Assembly (NCBI GenBank): GCA_947626755.1
Contig: CANQTP010000012.1
Coordinates: forward strand, 1-63,064
Direction of reading: 5' to 3'
DNA: 63,064 nucleotides
Origin: an uncultured Clostridia bacterium
Lineage (GTDB): Bacteria; Bacillota; Clostridia; Oscillospirales; Ruminococcaceae
Positions 52,091 through 61,071 of this stretch are shown piece by piece (positions within the stretch are counted from its first letter, which is position 1; each line of letters starts with the position of its first letter). Under the pieces are notes generated by a model. That model was not told where the DNA came from, searched no databases, and was given only the letters and a program-made list of their open reading frames with translations. A program made the translations under genes and the position numbers.

Positions 52091-52119
52091 TTGACGAATT
52101 TTTCATAATATGCTATACT
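52091..52119 (+). promoter_or_regulatory. Promoter immediately upstream of the MITE, driving the HD gene
   Basis: TTGACG (52091-52096), 17 bases, TATACT (52114-52119). The MITE-like element begins one or two bases downstream, so the transcript start lies inside it. Confidence 0.75.
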
Positions 52120-52375
52120 TAGAGTTAAGAGTTAAGAGTTAAGAGTTGAGAGTTAAGATATTGACAGAATTTTCAAGTGTTCTGTTTTTAGATTCATTTT
52201 TGTGAAAATTTTTAGATTTGATTTTATAATGTTACAACAGGAAAACAGGAATAAATTGTATTTTAATACACTGTAAGTTTTCTCTCACAAATAATCCTTA
52301 CTATACTTTTCATAGAAAACTAAATTAGAAATTTCCGTCAGTATCTCAACTCTTAACTCTCCACTCTCAACTCTA
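52120..52375 (+). mobile_element. MITE-like element with long imperfect terminal inverted repeats
   Basis: About 255 bases, A/T-rich, no coding sequence. The left end carries five 7-base units of AGAGTTA type (52121-52155) then AGATATTGACAGAATTT; the right end, AAATTTCCGTCAGTATCTCA followed by ACTCTTAACTCTCCACTCTCAACTCTA, is its imperfect inverse over about 45 bases. The outer TAGAGTT (52120-52126) matches AACTCTA (52369-52375). The element lies in 51964-52403, the only gene-free stretch over 300 bases. No transposase is present and no target duplication longer than TA is evident. Confidence 0.75.
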
Positions 52376-52403
52376 AAAAGCCTTGTGGGAGGTTTATTGA
52401 TAT

Positions 52404-53072
52404 ATGAGCAGTATTGTAACTTATAAGTATATAAAGCAGAATCCGGATATCCACGTTTATATAAAAAACGCCGATGCCGCCGTTGAAGCGCAGGGGTATA
52501 CGGAACATTCCTTTGCCCATGTGGAAAAGGTCGCTTCCACCGTGGAAATGATACTTTCAGCGCTGAATTACGATGAAAGAACGGTTGAACTCGGAATGAT
52601 AGCCGCATATCTCCACGATATCGGCAACGTGGTGAACCGTATCGACCATGCCCAGAGCGGTGCGGTAATGGCGTTCAGACTTCTTGATAACCTGAATATG
52701 CCCGCGGAGGAAATATGTGCCGTCATTTCCGCTATAGGCAATCATGACGAATCCACCGCCCAGCCCCTGAACCCCATAAGTGCAGCGCTTATTATAGGCG
52801 ACAAGACCGACGTCCGCAGAAGCAGGGTCCGCAACGCCGATATGCGGAGTTTTGACATTCACGACAGGGTGAATTACGCCGTGGAAAAGTCCGATCTGCT
52901 GTTCAGTGCGGATAAGTCGGAACTTATTCTGGAACTTGTCATTGACAATAATATTTCCTCGGTAATGGAATATTTTGAGATATTCTTGCAGAGAATGCTG
53001 CTTTGCAAGCGGGCGGGAGAGTTCCTCGGCATAAAATTCCGCCTGAGAATAAACGGCAGCGAGGTAATTTAA
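52404..53072 (+). CDS. HD-domain phosphohydrolase
   Basis: 222 residues with the HD metal motif: HSFAHVEKVAS (H and H), LHDIGNVVNR (HD) and ISAIGNHDEST. Such proteins hydrolyse phosphate esters, often of nucleotides; the substrate is unknown. GGGAGG stands 11 bases before the ATG. Its putative promoter is 285 bases upstream, on the far side of the MITE. Its stop is 24 bases from that of the convergent YiiX-like gene, with no clear terminator between them. Confidence 0.88.
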   Translation: MSSIVTYKYIKQNPDIHVYIKNADAAVEAQGYTEHSFAHVEKVASTVEMILSALNYDERTVELGMIAAYLHDIGNVVNRIDHAQSGAVMAFRLLDNLNMPAEEICAVISAIGNHDESTAQPLNPISAALIIGDKTDVRRSRVRNADMRSFDIHDRVNYAVEKSDLLFSADKSELILELVIDNNISSVMEYFEIFLQRMLLCKRAGEFLGIKFRLRINGSEVI

Positions 53073-53095
53073 GGCGGTCTTTGTGCGGTGTTGCC

Positions 53096-53896
53096 TTACC
53101 CCATTCCGTGGGTCTGGACTATTTCAAAAAATCCGCTGTGGAGAATGTCGTTGGGAGTGACGATAAGCCCTTTGTCGGAGTCAATGTCGTATCCGCCGTA
53201 TGCGTATGCAAGCCAGACAAGGTGCGCGCACTGTGTCCCGGATACCTTGTCCGCTGGACAGTATTTCGCAGGGTAAAACCCCGAAAATACGTTGTACGGG
53301 ATCTTGTTCAGATGTTCCATGGCGTTGGCGGCAATTGCCGCGCGCTCCGCTTCGTCTGCGTTCTTTAGCCTTAAAATAGCAAAATTAGGATATTTTGTCC
53401 ATTTGGAAATGTTCTGGGTCTTGGAATCCATGCCTATGACCACCGCTTCAAGGGTAATGCCCTTTTCGGCGTCGATCACTATGGCGGCGTGACCGTTCCG
53501 CCAACTCAGAACGTGGGAACAGTTCGTTACAAGTATGTCACCGTCCTGAAGCGGCGCAAGCTTTGCGGGAGTTCCTGTTATGCGTTCTTCGCAGGAAACG
53601 GGCGAATTCCTTTTGCAGTCAAATTTTGCGGGGATAAAGTAATTTTCCTGATAATCCGAAAGCAATTCAAGGCTTTCCAGGGAATCAACAGCGGGTTTCC
53701 CGAGCCCTGTCTGCCCGAATATTGTAAGATAGTCCTCATCTGTAAGGTTTCCCGCGCCTTTTTGTATTATTTGGGAAATATCCGCTTTTTCGCATTTCGG
53801 CGGGATATATGCCATGATCTCGGTGTAGAAAAGCGAAGCCGTGTATGCGGCAATTATCTGGTAAATTATCAGACTCGTAAGCAGAAGCTTTTTCAT
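53096..53896 (-). CDS. YiiX/NlpC-P60-like cysteine peptidase, secreted or membrane-anchored
   Basis: 266 residues with an N-terminal hydrophobic helix (about 4-26) and a papain-like domain. QDGDILVTN opens the domain, the His is in SWRNGHAAIVIDAEKG (about 131-146), and the Cys is in SGTQCAHLVWLAYAYGG near 219, the permuted His-before-Cys order of the YiiX/YebB-like N1pC/P60 group. These are predicted to act on amide or peptidoglycan bonds; the substrate is not known. GAAAGGA precedes the ATG. Confidence 0.83.
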   Translation of the reverse strand: MKKLLLTSLIIYQIIAAYTASLFYTEIMAYIPPKCEKADISQIIQKGAGNLTDEDYLTIFGQTGLGKPAVDSLESLELLSDYQENYFIPAKFDCKRNSPVSCEERITGTPAKLAPLQDGDILVTNCSHVLSWRNGHAAIVIDAEKGITLEAVVIGMDSKTQNISKWTKYPNFAILRLKNADEAERAAIAANAMEHLNKIPYNVFSGFYPAKYCPADKVSGTQCAHLVWLAYAYGGYDIDSDKGLIVTPNDILHSGFFEIVQTHGMG

Positions 53897-53976
53897 AAGA
53901 ATTTCCTTTCGCAGTTACGGAAATATTGTCTGTTGTAATGCGGAAATAATTCGACCGTCCGCAATAAAAAATTTGC

Positions 53977-54005
53977 TTGAAATGTAAGGAAAAGTATGTT
54001 ATACT
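53977..54005 (+). promoter_or_regulatory. Promoter of cca
   Basis: TTGAAA (53977-53982), 17 bases, TATACT (54000-54005). Confidence 0.8.
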
Positions 54006-54048
54006 ATATTCATGTGTTTACGGTAAACATTCTAAGGAAGTGATGGAC

Positions 54049-55377
54049 ATGGAAATTTTTATCCCTCGGAATATTATGGAAATTATTGAGAAATTAGAGG
54101 CAGGCGGTTTTGAAGCATATATTGTCGGCGGCTGTGTGAGAGATTCAATTCTTGGTAACACACCGAAAGACTACGATATTACCACTTCTGCCAAGCCGGA
54201 AGAAGTAAGAAGCTGCCTTTCGGAATATACAGTTATCGATACGGGAATAAAACATGGCACTGTCACTGTGGTTTCGGACGGCGAAAATGTTGAAATAACC
54301 ACTTTCCGCGTGGACGGAAAGTATTCCGACCACCGCCGCCCCGATGAAGTGAACTTCTCGGAAAGCCTTTCCGATGACCTTTCCAGACGTGATTTCACCG
54401 TAAACGCCATGGCTTACAATCCGAAAACGGGGCTTATTGATATTTTCGGCGGGCAGAATGACCTGTTCAGGCGGAAACTTTCCTGCGTTGGCGATCCGGA
54501 AAAACGCTTTGATGAGGACGCTCTGCGGATAATGCGAGCTTTGCGTTTCTCCTCGGAACTGGGATTTGAAATTGACGAAGCGGCGTCCGCGGCTATCTTC
54601 AATATGAAAGACCTGTTAAAAGAAGTGGCTGCGGAGAGGATCTCAAAGGAACTTGTCCTTTTGCTGAACGGGAAATATCCACATAAGGTACTTTCGGCTT
54701 ATCATGAAGTGTTTGAAGTGCTTATCCCCGAGATCACGCCGTGTGTCGGATTTGAACAGCACAGCAGATACCACGCCTATGACGTCTGGGAACATATTGC
54801 CTATGCGGTGGAGTTTTCAAAAGCCGTTCCCGAAGTGCGTCTTGCGCTGTTTCTGCATGACATTGGAAAGCCGCGGTGCTTTACACTGGACGAAAACGGG
54901 CGGGGACATTTCAAAGGTCATGAAAATATAAGCGCGGAGATGGCTTCACGTATCCTTAAACGATTGAAATTTCCGTCAAAAACAATTGCTCTGACCGAAA
55001 AGCTTATAAAGTTCCACTATGTAACTCCTGTAGATGATGATAAAGTAGTCCGCAAACTGCTTTCAAGGGTAGGAAAAGAGGACTTTTTCCTGCTTATGGA
55101 AGTTATGAAGGGCGATAATAAAGCGAAATGCAGTTTCTGCTTTGAACGTGTGCGGGCAATAGAAGATATGCAGAAAAGAGCGCTGAAATTAATTGACGAA
55201 GGAGAATGCCTGAAAGTCACTGACCTTGCCGTTTCGGGAAGTGACGTTAAAGAAATGGGCTTTGAGGGCGCGGAGATCGGCAGGATACTTGAAAAGCTTC
55301 TGGAAGATGTTATCAATGAAAGACTTGAAAACAAGCGGGAAATTCTTATGCAGGAACTGGCAAAACTTTCCCATTGA
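54049..55377 (+). CDS. cca: CCA tRNA nucleotidyltransferase
   Basis: Adds or repairs the 3' CCA of tRNAs. 442 residues from the ATG 8 bases after AAGGAAG (an ATG at 54043 is alternative). Head-domain catalytic block AYIVGGCVRDSILGNTPKDYD, where DxD is DYD; VTTFRVDGKY and FTVNAMAYN follow; and an HD-type C-terminal region with HDIGKPRCF and FKGHENISAEMA. Class II-type bacterial enzyme with an extra HD domain, normal length. It has its own promoter. Confidence 0.95.
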   Translation: MEIFIPRNIMEIIEKLEAGGFEAYIVGGCVRDSILGNTPKDYDITTSAKPEEVRSCLSEYTVIDTGIKHGTVTVVSDGENVEITTFRVDGKYSDHRRPDEVNFSESLSDDLSRRDFTVNAMAYNPKTGLIDIFGGQNDLFRRKLSCVGDPEKRFDEDALRIMRALRFSSELGFEIDEAASAAIFNMKDLLKEVAAERISKELVLLLNGKYPHKVLSAYHEVFEVLIPEITPCVGFEQHSRYHAYDVWEHIAYAVEFSKAVPEVRLALFLHDIGKPRCFTLDENGRGHFKGHENISAEMASRILKRLKFPSKTIALTEKLIKFHYVTPVDDDKVVRKLLSRVGKEDFFLLMEVMKGDNKAKCSFCFERVRAIEDMQKRALKLIDEGECLKVTDLAVSGSDVKEMGFEGAEIGRILEKLLEDVINERLENKREILMQELAKLSH

Positions 55378-55415
55378 CGTTTCTTTTTGGCAAATTTCCT
55401 GTTTGCTTATTACTG

Positions 55416-55444
55416 TTGCAATTTCCGAAGTTATAATGTATAAT
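55416..55444 (+). promoter_or_regulatory. Promoter of the SGNH-like gene
   Basis: TTGCAA (55416-55421), 17 bases, TATAAT (55439-55444), 44 bases before the ATG. Confidence 0.82.
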
Positions 55445-55487
55445 ATTATTGACAGTGTTTTTTATTTTTGTAAAGGGAGATTTTGGA

Positions 55488-56261
55488 ATGATAATAAGAC
55501 AGAATGAAAAGAAAAAAGCCAAATTTAGGGTATCTTTTCTGTTTTTGTTTATCTTTGCAAGCTTTGCGGTGTGTTTTGTGCTGTATATGAAAGAGGATTT
55601 TGAAATATCTTCCGACATGATCGAACCTGCGGAAGAAGCTGTTGTATATGTTGAACCTGTCGGTTCGGCAAACACGGTCATAAATCCTGTTCCTGCCTGT
55701 GAAAAAGCAGACGCAAGCTATTACGATGATGCGGTTTTTATTGGAAATACCGTACTTGCGGGACTTTCGGACTATGGTTATTCGGGCTCTGCGGAAATGT
55801 TTCTGTCGGATTCGATAGATCTGGGAAATTTTGACACGGTAACGATCTCGGCAGACGGTGTTGAAAGCGGAATTGCCGATGCTGTCCTGAGAGCAAAGGC
55901 AGGGAAGGTATACATAATGGTCGGGATAAATGATATTGGTTCGGAATTTTCGTTTGACGGATTGAAAACGGTAATAGACAGCATTGAAGAACAGACAGGC
56001 GCAGAGATCTATCTGATGTCGCTGCTTCCGATAACTGCCGAAAATGAAAGCAGACTTGCTCTTAATTCGGATATTGACGCCTATAATTCTGCGCTTCTGG
56101 ATCTTGCAGATCAGATAAATGTGCATTATATTGATGTAAATACCGCTTTTAAGGGAAATGACGGAAAACTTTCATCTGCTGATGCGGAACTGAACGGCAT
56201 CAGGCTTAAAAAGTCGGGATATGAGCGGCTTTCAGATCAGATACTTACACATATTGGCTGA
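55488..56261 (+). CDS. SGNH/GDSL-fold protein lacking catalytic Ser and His
   Basis: 257 residues from the ATG with GGGAGATTT upstream. A membrane anchor (about 14-36) precedes the SGNH fold. In this family block I is 'FIGDS'; here it reads FIGNTVLAGL (about 85), so the nucleophile Ser is absent. Block III is intact (MVGINDIG). Block V, normally 'DG-x-H', reads NGIRL (about 236), with Arg for His. The fold is clear but esterase chemistry is unlikely; a binding role is possible. It is followed 16 bases later by a small membrane protein. Confidence 0.82.
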   Translation: MIIRQNEKKKAKFRVSFLFLFIFASFAVCFVLYMKEDFEISSDMIEPAEEAVVYVEPVGSANTVINPVPACEKADASYYDDAVFIGNTVLAGLSDYGYSGSAEMFLSDSIDLGNFDTVTISADGVESGIADAVLRAKAGKVYIMVGINDIGSEFSFDGLKTVIDSIEEQTGAEIYLMSLLPITAENESRLALNSDIDAYNSALLDLADQINVHYIDVNTAFKGNDGKLSSADAELNGIRLKKSGYERLSDQILTHIG

Positions 56262-56277
56262 CGAACGGTGGTAATTT

Positions 56278-56640
56278 ATGCTTGTTGAATGTCTGGTTAT
56301 CTTCGGACTTATCCTTGTGGTAATAGTTTCCTGTATCAGGGCAAAGAAAAAGCGGTACGCTCTTGCAACTGTTCCGCTGCTTATACTTCCATTGTCGAAT
56401 GTGCTTTCGTATTTTATATCTGCAAGGCTTGCGGATATAATGCCTTTGGATAAATTTACCGTCTATGCGGCAATAAATGTTATTTCCGCTATTATTTCAA
56501 GCTGCCTTGTGGGGATAATGTCACAGAAGCTTGTGAAGAAAGCATCTGCGGCGGCATATATGATAATGTCATTAGGCTTTAACATTGCATTGGCGGCTAT
56601 ACTTATTTATAATATGTATATTACGATATACGGGCAGTGA
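56278..56640 (+). CDS. Small four-helix membrane protein, function unknown
   Basis: 120 residues with about four hydrophobic helices (about 4-20, 27-48, 58-80, 90-115) and little else; ends NMYITIYGQ. The ATG follows GAACGGTGGTAATTT. I recognise no family. Position suggests co-transcription with the SGNH-like gene. Confidence 0.65.
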   Translation: MLVECLVIFGLILVVIVSCIRAKKKRYALATVPLLILPLSNVLSYFISARLADIMPLDKFTVYAAINVISAIISSCLVGIMSQKLVKKASAAAYMIMSLGFNIALAAILIYNMYITIYGQ

Positions 56641-56657
56641 GATATTTTAAAAATATG

Positions 56658-56686
56658 TTGACGAACATTCGTTTATATGGTATAAT
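56658..56686 (+). promoter_or_regulatory. Promoter of recD2
   Basis: TTGACG (56658-56663), 17 bases, TATAAT (56681-56686). Confidence 0.85.
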
Positions 56687-56718
56687 ATTACCCGTATACT
56701 GCTGCTTGGAGGATCGGA

Positions 56719-58944
56719 ATGGACGGCTTGAACGATGTAAAAGAAATAGAAGGGATAGTTGATTCTGTCACATATTGTAATCCCGAAAACGGATATATTG
56801 TGCTTGAACTTAGTGTAAAGGACGAACACATTACAGTCGTCGGAGAACTTGGAGATATTGAAGCAGGCGAGGAACTTACCGTAACGGGTGACTTTGTGCG
56901 CCATTCAAAATACGGTGTGCAGTTCAGCGCCGTAAGCTGTCAGAGAAAGCTTCCCCAGACAGCTGATGCAATGTTCAAGTATCTTTCGTCAAGAGCCATA
57001 AAAGGCATCGGCTCGCGTATGGCAAAGAGGATAGTTGACGAATTCGGAGATGAAACATTCCATATCATTGAAAATGAACCTGAAAAACTTGCAAAGATAA
57101 AAGGCATTTCACCTAAAAAAGCAGAGGAAATATCAGCGGAATTCAAGCATATCTTCGGAATGAGAGCTTTGATGATATTTCTTGCTCAATACGGCGTTGC
57201 TCCTTCTGTCGCTGTAAGGGCATGGCGCAAGTGGGGACAGTATGCGGTTGATATTATCAAGGAAAATCCTTACTGCCTGTGCGGACGGGACATCGAACTT
57301 CAATTTGAAAAAGCCGAAGAAATGGCTGAAAAAATGGATTTTCCCATGAACAGTGACAGCCGCATTGCGGCAGGGATAAATCATGTGCTTTCGGCAAATC
57401 TTAATTCGGGACATACCTGTCTGCCGTATGACAGATTAAAGAGTACGTCCGTTGAACTGCTTAATGTGGACGAAGTAAGTTTTGACAGGTGTCTTGACAA
57501 AGAATGTGATGAGGAAAATATTGTAAGATATGATAAAAACGGCAGATCATTTGTGTATCTTTCAGAATACTACACGGCGGAAAAGTACATTGCCGACAGA
57601 CTGCAAACGCTTAGTTCCTTTCTTAAGGATACGGGCGATGATATTTCCCGCCTTATAGAAGCGGAGGAAGCGGCAAGAGGTATATCCTATGCGCAGCAGC
57701 AGAAAAAGGCGATCTCACTTGCGCTGACGCAGGGATTTATGATCCTGACAGGAGGTCCGGGAACAGGAAAGACTACCGCTTTAAAAGCTATCCTTTCGTT
57801 ATATGAACAGCGTGGAATGAGAGTAATGCTCGCCGCTCCCACAGGAAAGGCAGCAAAGAGGATCTCCGAACTTACGGACAGAGATGCGAAAACGATACAC
57901 CGTATGCTTGAAGTTACTTTCGATAACAGCGGAAAAACGCGCTTCAAACACCATGAAAACGATCCTCTTCCTTGTGACGTTATGATAGTTGATGAGATGT
58001 CAATGGTGGATACGCTGCTTTTTGAATCGCTTCTCAGGGCATTGAAGCTTTCCTGCCGCCTTATAATGGTGGGGGACAGCGATCAGCTCCCGTCGGTCGG
58101 CGCGGGAAACGTTTTGAAAGATATGATAGACTGCGGCAGACTGCCTGTTGTGCAGCTTACGGAAATTTTCAGGCAGGCACAGCAAAGCTGCATAGTTACA
58201 AATGCGCATAAGATCGTTCGTGGAATGCAGCCTGATCTTTCCCGTACAGACAGCGATTTTTTCTTTATGCAGTATCTTAACAGTGATAAAGTTTCGGAAA
58301 CCGTTGTGGATCTTGTTGTAAGACGTCTCCCGAATGCCTACGGTTACTCGTCTTTGGAGGATATTCAGGTGCTTTGTCCTCCGAGGAAGGGCGCTTTGGG
58401 AGTCAATGAGATGAACAAGGTGCTTCAGCTTGCAATAAATCCTTCCGACAGCAGTAAGCCTGAGGTCAAGGGCATTATATATCCGTTCCGAAAAGGCGAC
58501 AAGGTCATGCAGATAAAGAATAATTACGACATAGAATGGTCTAAGAACGGAGAACGGGGCACAGGTATTTTTAATGGAGATATAGGTATAATTTCAGATG
58601 TAGTCCGTTCGGAAAGCAAACTGGTAATAGATTTTGACGGAAGGACTGCGGATTATCCTTTTGAAATGCTGGATCAGCTTGAACTTGCATATGCGATAAC
58701 GGTACATAAAAGCCAAGGAAGCGAATTCAATGCGGTGATACTGCCGCTTCTTGGCGGTTATGAAAAGCTTTTTTACCGTAATCTGCTTTATACGGCAGTG
58801 ACAAGAGCAAAAAAACTCCTTATTATAGTAGGGTCGGGCAGGGTAGTTGAAGCTATGGTAAACAACGACCGCCGTATGCTGCGTTATACCTGCCTGAGGG
58901 ATATGCTGGAAAAGGAGATAGATCTCAATGACGGAAATTCTTGA
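56719..58944 (+). CDS. recD2: RecD2 (RecD-like) DNA helicase
   Basis: 5'-3' SF1 helicase, not part of RecBCD, involved in replication-fork and mismatch repair in Firmicutes. 741 residues: N-terminal OB and helix-hairpin-helix region (RAIKGIGSRMAKRIVDEFGD, IKGISPKKAEEI), Walker A GGPGTGKTTALKA (about 350), Walker B VDEMSMVD, motif III GDSDQLPSVGAG, and the C-terminal AITVHKSQGSEF and YTAVTRAKKLL. CTTGGAGGA precedes the ATG. It overlaps comF by 17 bases. Confidence 0.96.
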   Translation: MDGLNDVKEIEGIVDSVTYCNPENGYIVLELSVKDEHITVVGELGDIEAGEELTVTGDFVRHSKYGVQFSAVSCQRKLPQTADAMFKYLSSRAIKGIGSRMAKRIVDEFGDETFHIIENEPEKLAKIKGISPKKAEEISAEFKHIFGMRALMIFLAQYGVAPSVAVRAWRKWGQYAVDIIKENPYCLCGRDIELQFEKAEEMAEKMDFPMNSDSRIAAGINHVLSANLNSGHTCLPYDRLKSTSVELLNVDEVSFDRCLDKECDEENIVRYDKNGRSFVYLSEYYTAEKYIADRLQTLSSFLKDTGDDISRLIEAEEAARGISYAQQQKKAISLALTQGFMILTGGPGTGKTTALKAILSLYEQRGMRVMLAAPTGKAAKRISELTDRDAKTIHRMLEVTFDNSGKTRFKHHENDPLPCDVMIVDEMSMVDTLLFESLLRALKLSCRLIMVGDSDQLPSVGAGNVLKDMIDCGRLPVVQLTEIFRQAQQSCIVTNAHKIVRGMQPDLSRTDSDFFFMQYLNSDKVSETVVDLVVRRLPNAYGYSSLEDIQVLCPPRKGALGVNEMNKVLQLAINPSDSSKPEVKGIIYPFRKGDKVMQIKNNYDIEWSKNGERGTGIFNGDIGIISDVVRSESKLVIDFDGRTADYPFEMLDQLELAYAITVHKSQGSEFNAVILPLLGGYEKLFYRNLLYTAVTRAKKLLIIVGSGRVVEAMVNNDRRMLRYTCLRDMLEKEIDLNDGNS

Positions 58945-59650
58945 CAGGTGCATAAGGTATCTGTTAGATATAGTTTTTCCGAACAGGTGTCCGTTCTGCG
59001 GAAAATTTATCCCATGGAACGTTTATATCTGCGAAGAATGCAGCAGCGAACTTTCGATGGCGAATGATTTTATTTGCAGGAAATGCGGAAAGCGCAAATG
59101 TGTTTGTGAGCTCCCGCGTCAGTATGATATGACTTTGGCATCTTTGTTTTATAATGAAAAACCTGTCAGGAAAGCGATAATCGACTTTAAGAACACAGGC
59201 GACGAAAATATTGCAGGATTTACCGCGGATGATATTGCTTATCACATGGAAAAGGAAAATATTCCTGCGCCGTATGCCGTTATCCCTGTTCCCATGGGAA
59301 AGAAAAAGCAGCGAAAAAGGGGACACAATCAGGCTGAAATACTTGCACGGTGTATAGGCAGACGTCTTGGGATCCCTGTAATTAATAATATACTTTTTAA
59401 ATTTGACACTGATGACGAGCAGCATTCTCACGGCAGGGAAGAACGTGAGGAACGGGTAAAAACACTGTTTTATGCGGGAAAGGATATTTCTCTTGCAGGA
59501 AAAACGGTATTTTTGTGCGATGATGTTATGACTACGGGAGCAACGCTCAACGAATGTGCAGAACTTCTTAAAGGTCTGGGCGCGGTCTCTGTCATTGCCG
59601 CCGTATGTGCTGTTACGGAAACAACTACAACTGCGGAAGAAGGTAATTGA
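58928..59650 (+). CDS. comF: ComF family phosphoribosyltransferase-like protein
   Basis: 240 residues: a zinc-finger N-terminus with CPFCGKFIPWNVYICEEC and CRKCGKRKCVCE, and a phosphoribosyltransferase domain with RKRGHNQAEILAR and the PRPP loop VFLCDDVMTTGATL. ComF supports DNA uptake in competent bacteria, but homologs occur widely. The start lies inside the end of recD2. With comEC (17781) it is the second competence gene in this window. Confidence 0.93.
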   Translation: MTEILDRCIRYLLDIVFPNRCPFCGKFIPWNVYICEECSSELSMANDFICRKCGKRKCVCELPRQYDMTLASLFYNEKPVRKAIIDFKNTGDENIAGFTADDIAYHMEKENIPAPYAVIPVPMGKKKQRKRGHNQAEILARCIGRRLGIPVINNILFKFDTDDEQHSHGREEREERVKTLFYAGKDISLAGKTVFLCDDVMTTGATLNECAELLKGLGAVSVIAAVCAVTETTTTAEEGN

Positions 59651-59651
59651 A

Positions 59652-60656
59652 ATGGACATAGGTATTGATCTGGGAACAGCAAATGTTCTGATAGCTGTCG
59701 GCAGCAAAGGTGTCGTTCTTAACGAACCGTCTGTGGTGGCTTTCAACAAAAAGACAAATGAAGTCATTGCTGTAGGAAATGACGCTTCAAAGATGATAGG
59801 AAGGACTCCCGATCATATTGCCGTTGTGAAACCTCTCAGCGATGGCGTAATATCCGATCATAAAATGACAGAAAAAATGATAATGGCTTTTATCGAAAAG
59901 GTAACGGGAAAGCAGCTTTTTATGCCGAATATAGTAATGTGCATACCGTCCTCCATAACCGATGTTGAGAGCCGTGCAGTTGTTGAAGCGGCTAAGATCG
60001 CGGGAGCAAGACAGGTCTATCTTATAGAAGAACCTGTTGCGGCAATAATGGGCGCGGGTGTGGACATTTCTTCACCAAACGGAAATATGGTGGTAGATAT
60101 AGGCGGAGGAACGACCGATATTGCCGTAATTTCCATGAACGGCGTTGTTGTAAAACTTTCACTGAAAGTTGCGGGAGAAAAAATGGACAAGGCAATAGTA
60201 AAATATGTGGGTAACCGCTACAGAGTCCTTATAGGCGAAAAAACAGCGGAGACGGCAAAAATGGCTGCGGCAAATGTATTTTCTCCCGACGGAAGCAGGA
60301 AAGTTACGGTCAAAGGACGTCATCTTGTAAGAGGACTTCCCGAAAAGATAGAACTTAACGACTATGATATTTATGAAGCGGTGGCTGATAACGTCCGGGA
60401 AATAATCGACGGAGCGAAAAATGTTTTTGAACGCACTCCTCCCGAGCTTGCGGGGGATATTCATCAGAACGGCATTTATCTTACCGGCGGCGGCGCGCTG
60501 CTTTACGGACTTGACAAGCTCATGTCATCGGAATTAGGCGTAAAATGCAACATTGCAGACGATCCTATGTCCTGCGTTGCAAGAGGAACAAAGCACGCTT
60601 TCAAAAATATTGACAAGCTTCTGGACGGATTTGAGCAGGTTTCCATGTATAAATAG
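59652..60656 (+). CDS. mreB: MreB/Mbl-family actin-like cytoskeleton protein
   Basis: 335 residues; the start at 59652 has GAAGG upstream and the standard opening MDIGIDLGTANVLI. Phosphate 1 loop, connect 1 IEEPVAAIMGAG, phosphate 2 VVDIGGGTTDIAVIS and adenosine GGGALLYGLDK are intact. It forms membrane-bound filaments that guide wall synthesis. It could be Mbl or a third paralog (MreBH) rather than MreB itself, since mreC and mreD are not adjacent. The gene starts one base after comF, translationally coupled. Confidence 0.93.
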   Translation: MDIGIDLGTANVLIAVGSKGVVLNEPSVVAFNKKTNEVIAVGNDASKMIGRTPDHIAVVKPLSDGVISDHKMTEKMIMAFIEKVTGKQLFMPNIVMCIPSSITDVESRAVVEAAKIAGARQVYLIEEPVAAIMGAGVDISSPNGNMVVDIGGGTTDIAVISMNGVVVKLSLKVAGEKMDKAIVKYVGNRYRVLIGEKTAETAKMAAANVFSPDGSRKVTVKGRHLVRGLPEKIELNDYDIYEAVADNVREIIDGAKNVFERTPPELAGDIHQNGIYLTGGGALLYGLDKLMSSELGVKCNIADDPMSCVARGTKHAFKNIDKLLDGFEQVSMYK

Positions 60657-60719
60657 TATAATACAAGCTTTCTTTTGCATATTCTTGTAATGCCGTTATA
60701 TGCGAAAGGAGCTTTTATT

Positions 60720-61007
60720 ATGAAATGCACTCTTGCGGAACTTCGCAATAAAGAGATAATAAACATCAAAACAGGAGAACGTCTCGGATATGTGGACGAT
60801 ATTGAATTTGATACAGAGGATTCCGCTGTAAGGTCGTTTATTGTTTACGGCAGGGCGCGGCTTTTCGGACTTCTCGGCAGAGAGGACGATATAATAATTA
60901 CCTGTGACGATATTGAAATTATCGGCGTTGATACAATGCTTATTTCGGTAAATGAGACAGAATTGGCAAAAAGACACTCGGGCGGGCTGAAAAATTTGTT
61001 AAAATAG
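60720..61007 (+). CDS. YlmC/YmxH-family PRC-barrel sporulation protein
   Basis: 95 residues from the ATG 6-9 bases after AAAGGAG. The short PRC-barrel-like fold is seen as LRNKEIINIKTGERLGYVDD, FIVYGRARLFGLLGREDDI and the C-terminal KRHSGGLKN. YlmC/YmxH proteins are small clostridial/bacillar proteins linked to sporulation; the mechanism is unknown. It lies between mreB and the rpsB promoter. Confidence 0.88.
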   Translation: MKCTLAELRNKEIINIKTGERLGYVDDIEFDTEDSAVRSFIVYGRARLFGLLGREDDIIITCDDIEIIGVDTMLISVNETELAKRHSGGLKNLLK

Positions 61008-61022
61008 CACAATAATTCCCGC

Positions 61023-61051
61023 TTGCAATTCTTATAAAAATGTGGTATAAT
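61023..61051 (+). promoter_or_regulatory. Promoter of rpsB-tsf
   Basis: TTGCAA (61023-61028), 17 bases, TATAAT (61046-61051), leaving a leader of about 145 bases. Confidence 0.85.
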
Positions 61052-61071
61052 ATTTAGGCAATGTTTGTGAA

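Noticed and set aside
52121-52155. Possible CRISPR-like or VNTR array
   Set aside because: Five contiguous 7-base units without spacers, explained as the end of the MITE.
52285-52608. Minus-strand frame containing SGELRVE-type text
   Set aside because: It reads through the right end of the MITE and antisense to the HD gene. Such text is a typical false translation of these repeat ends.
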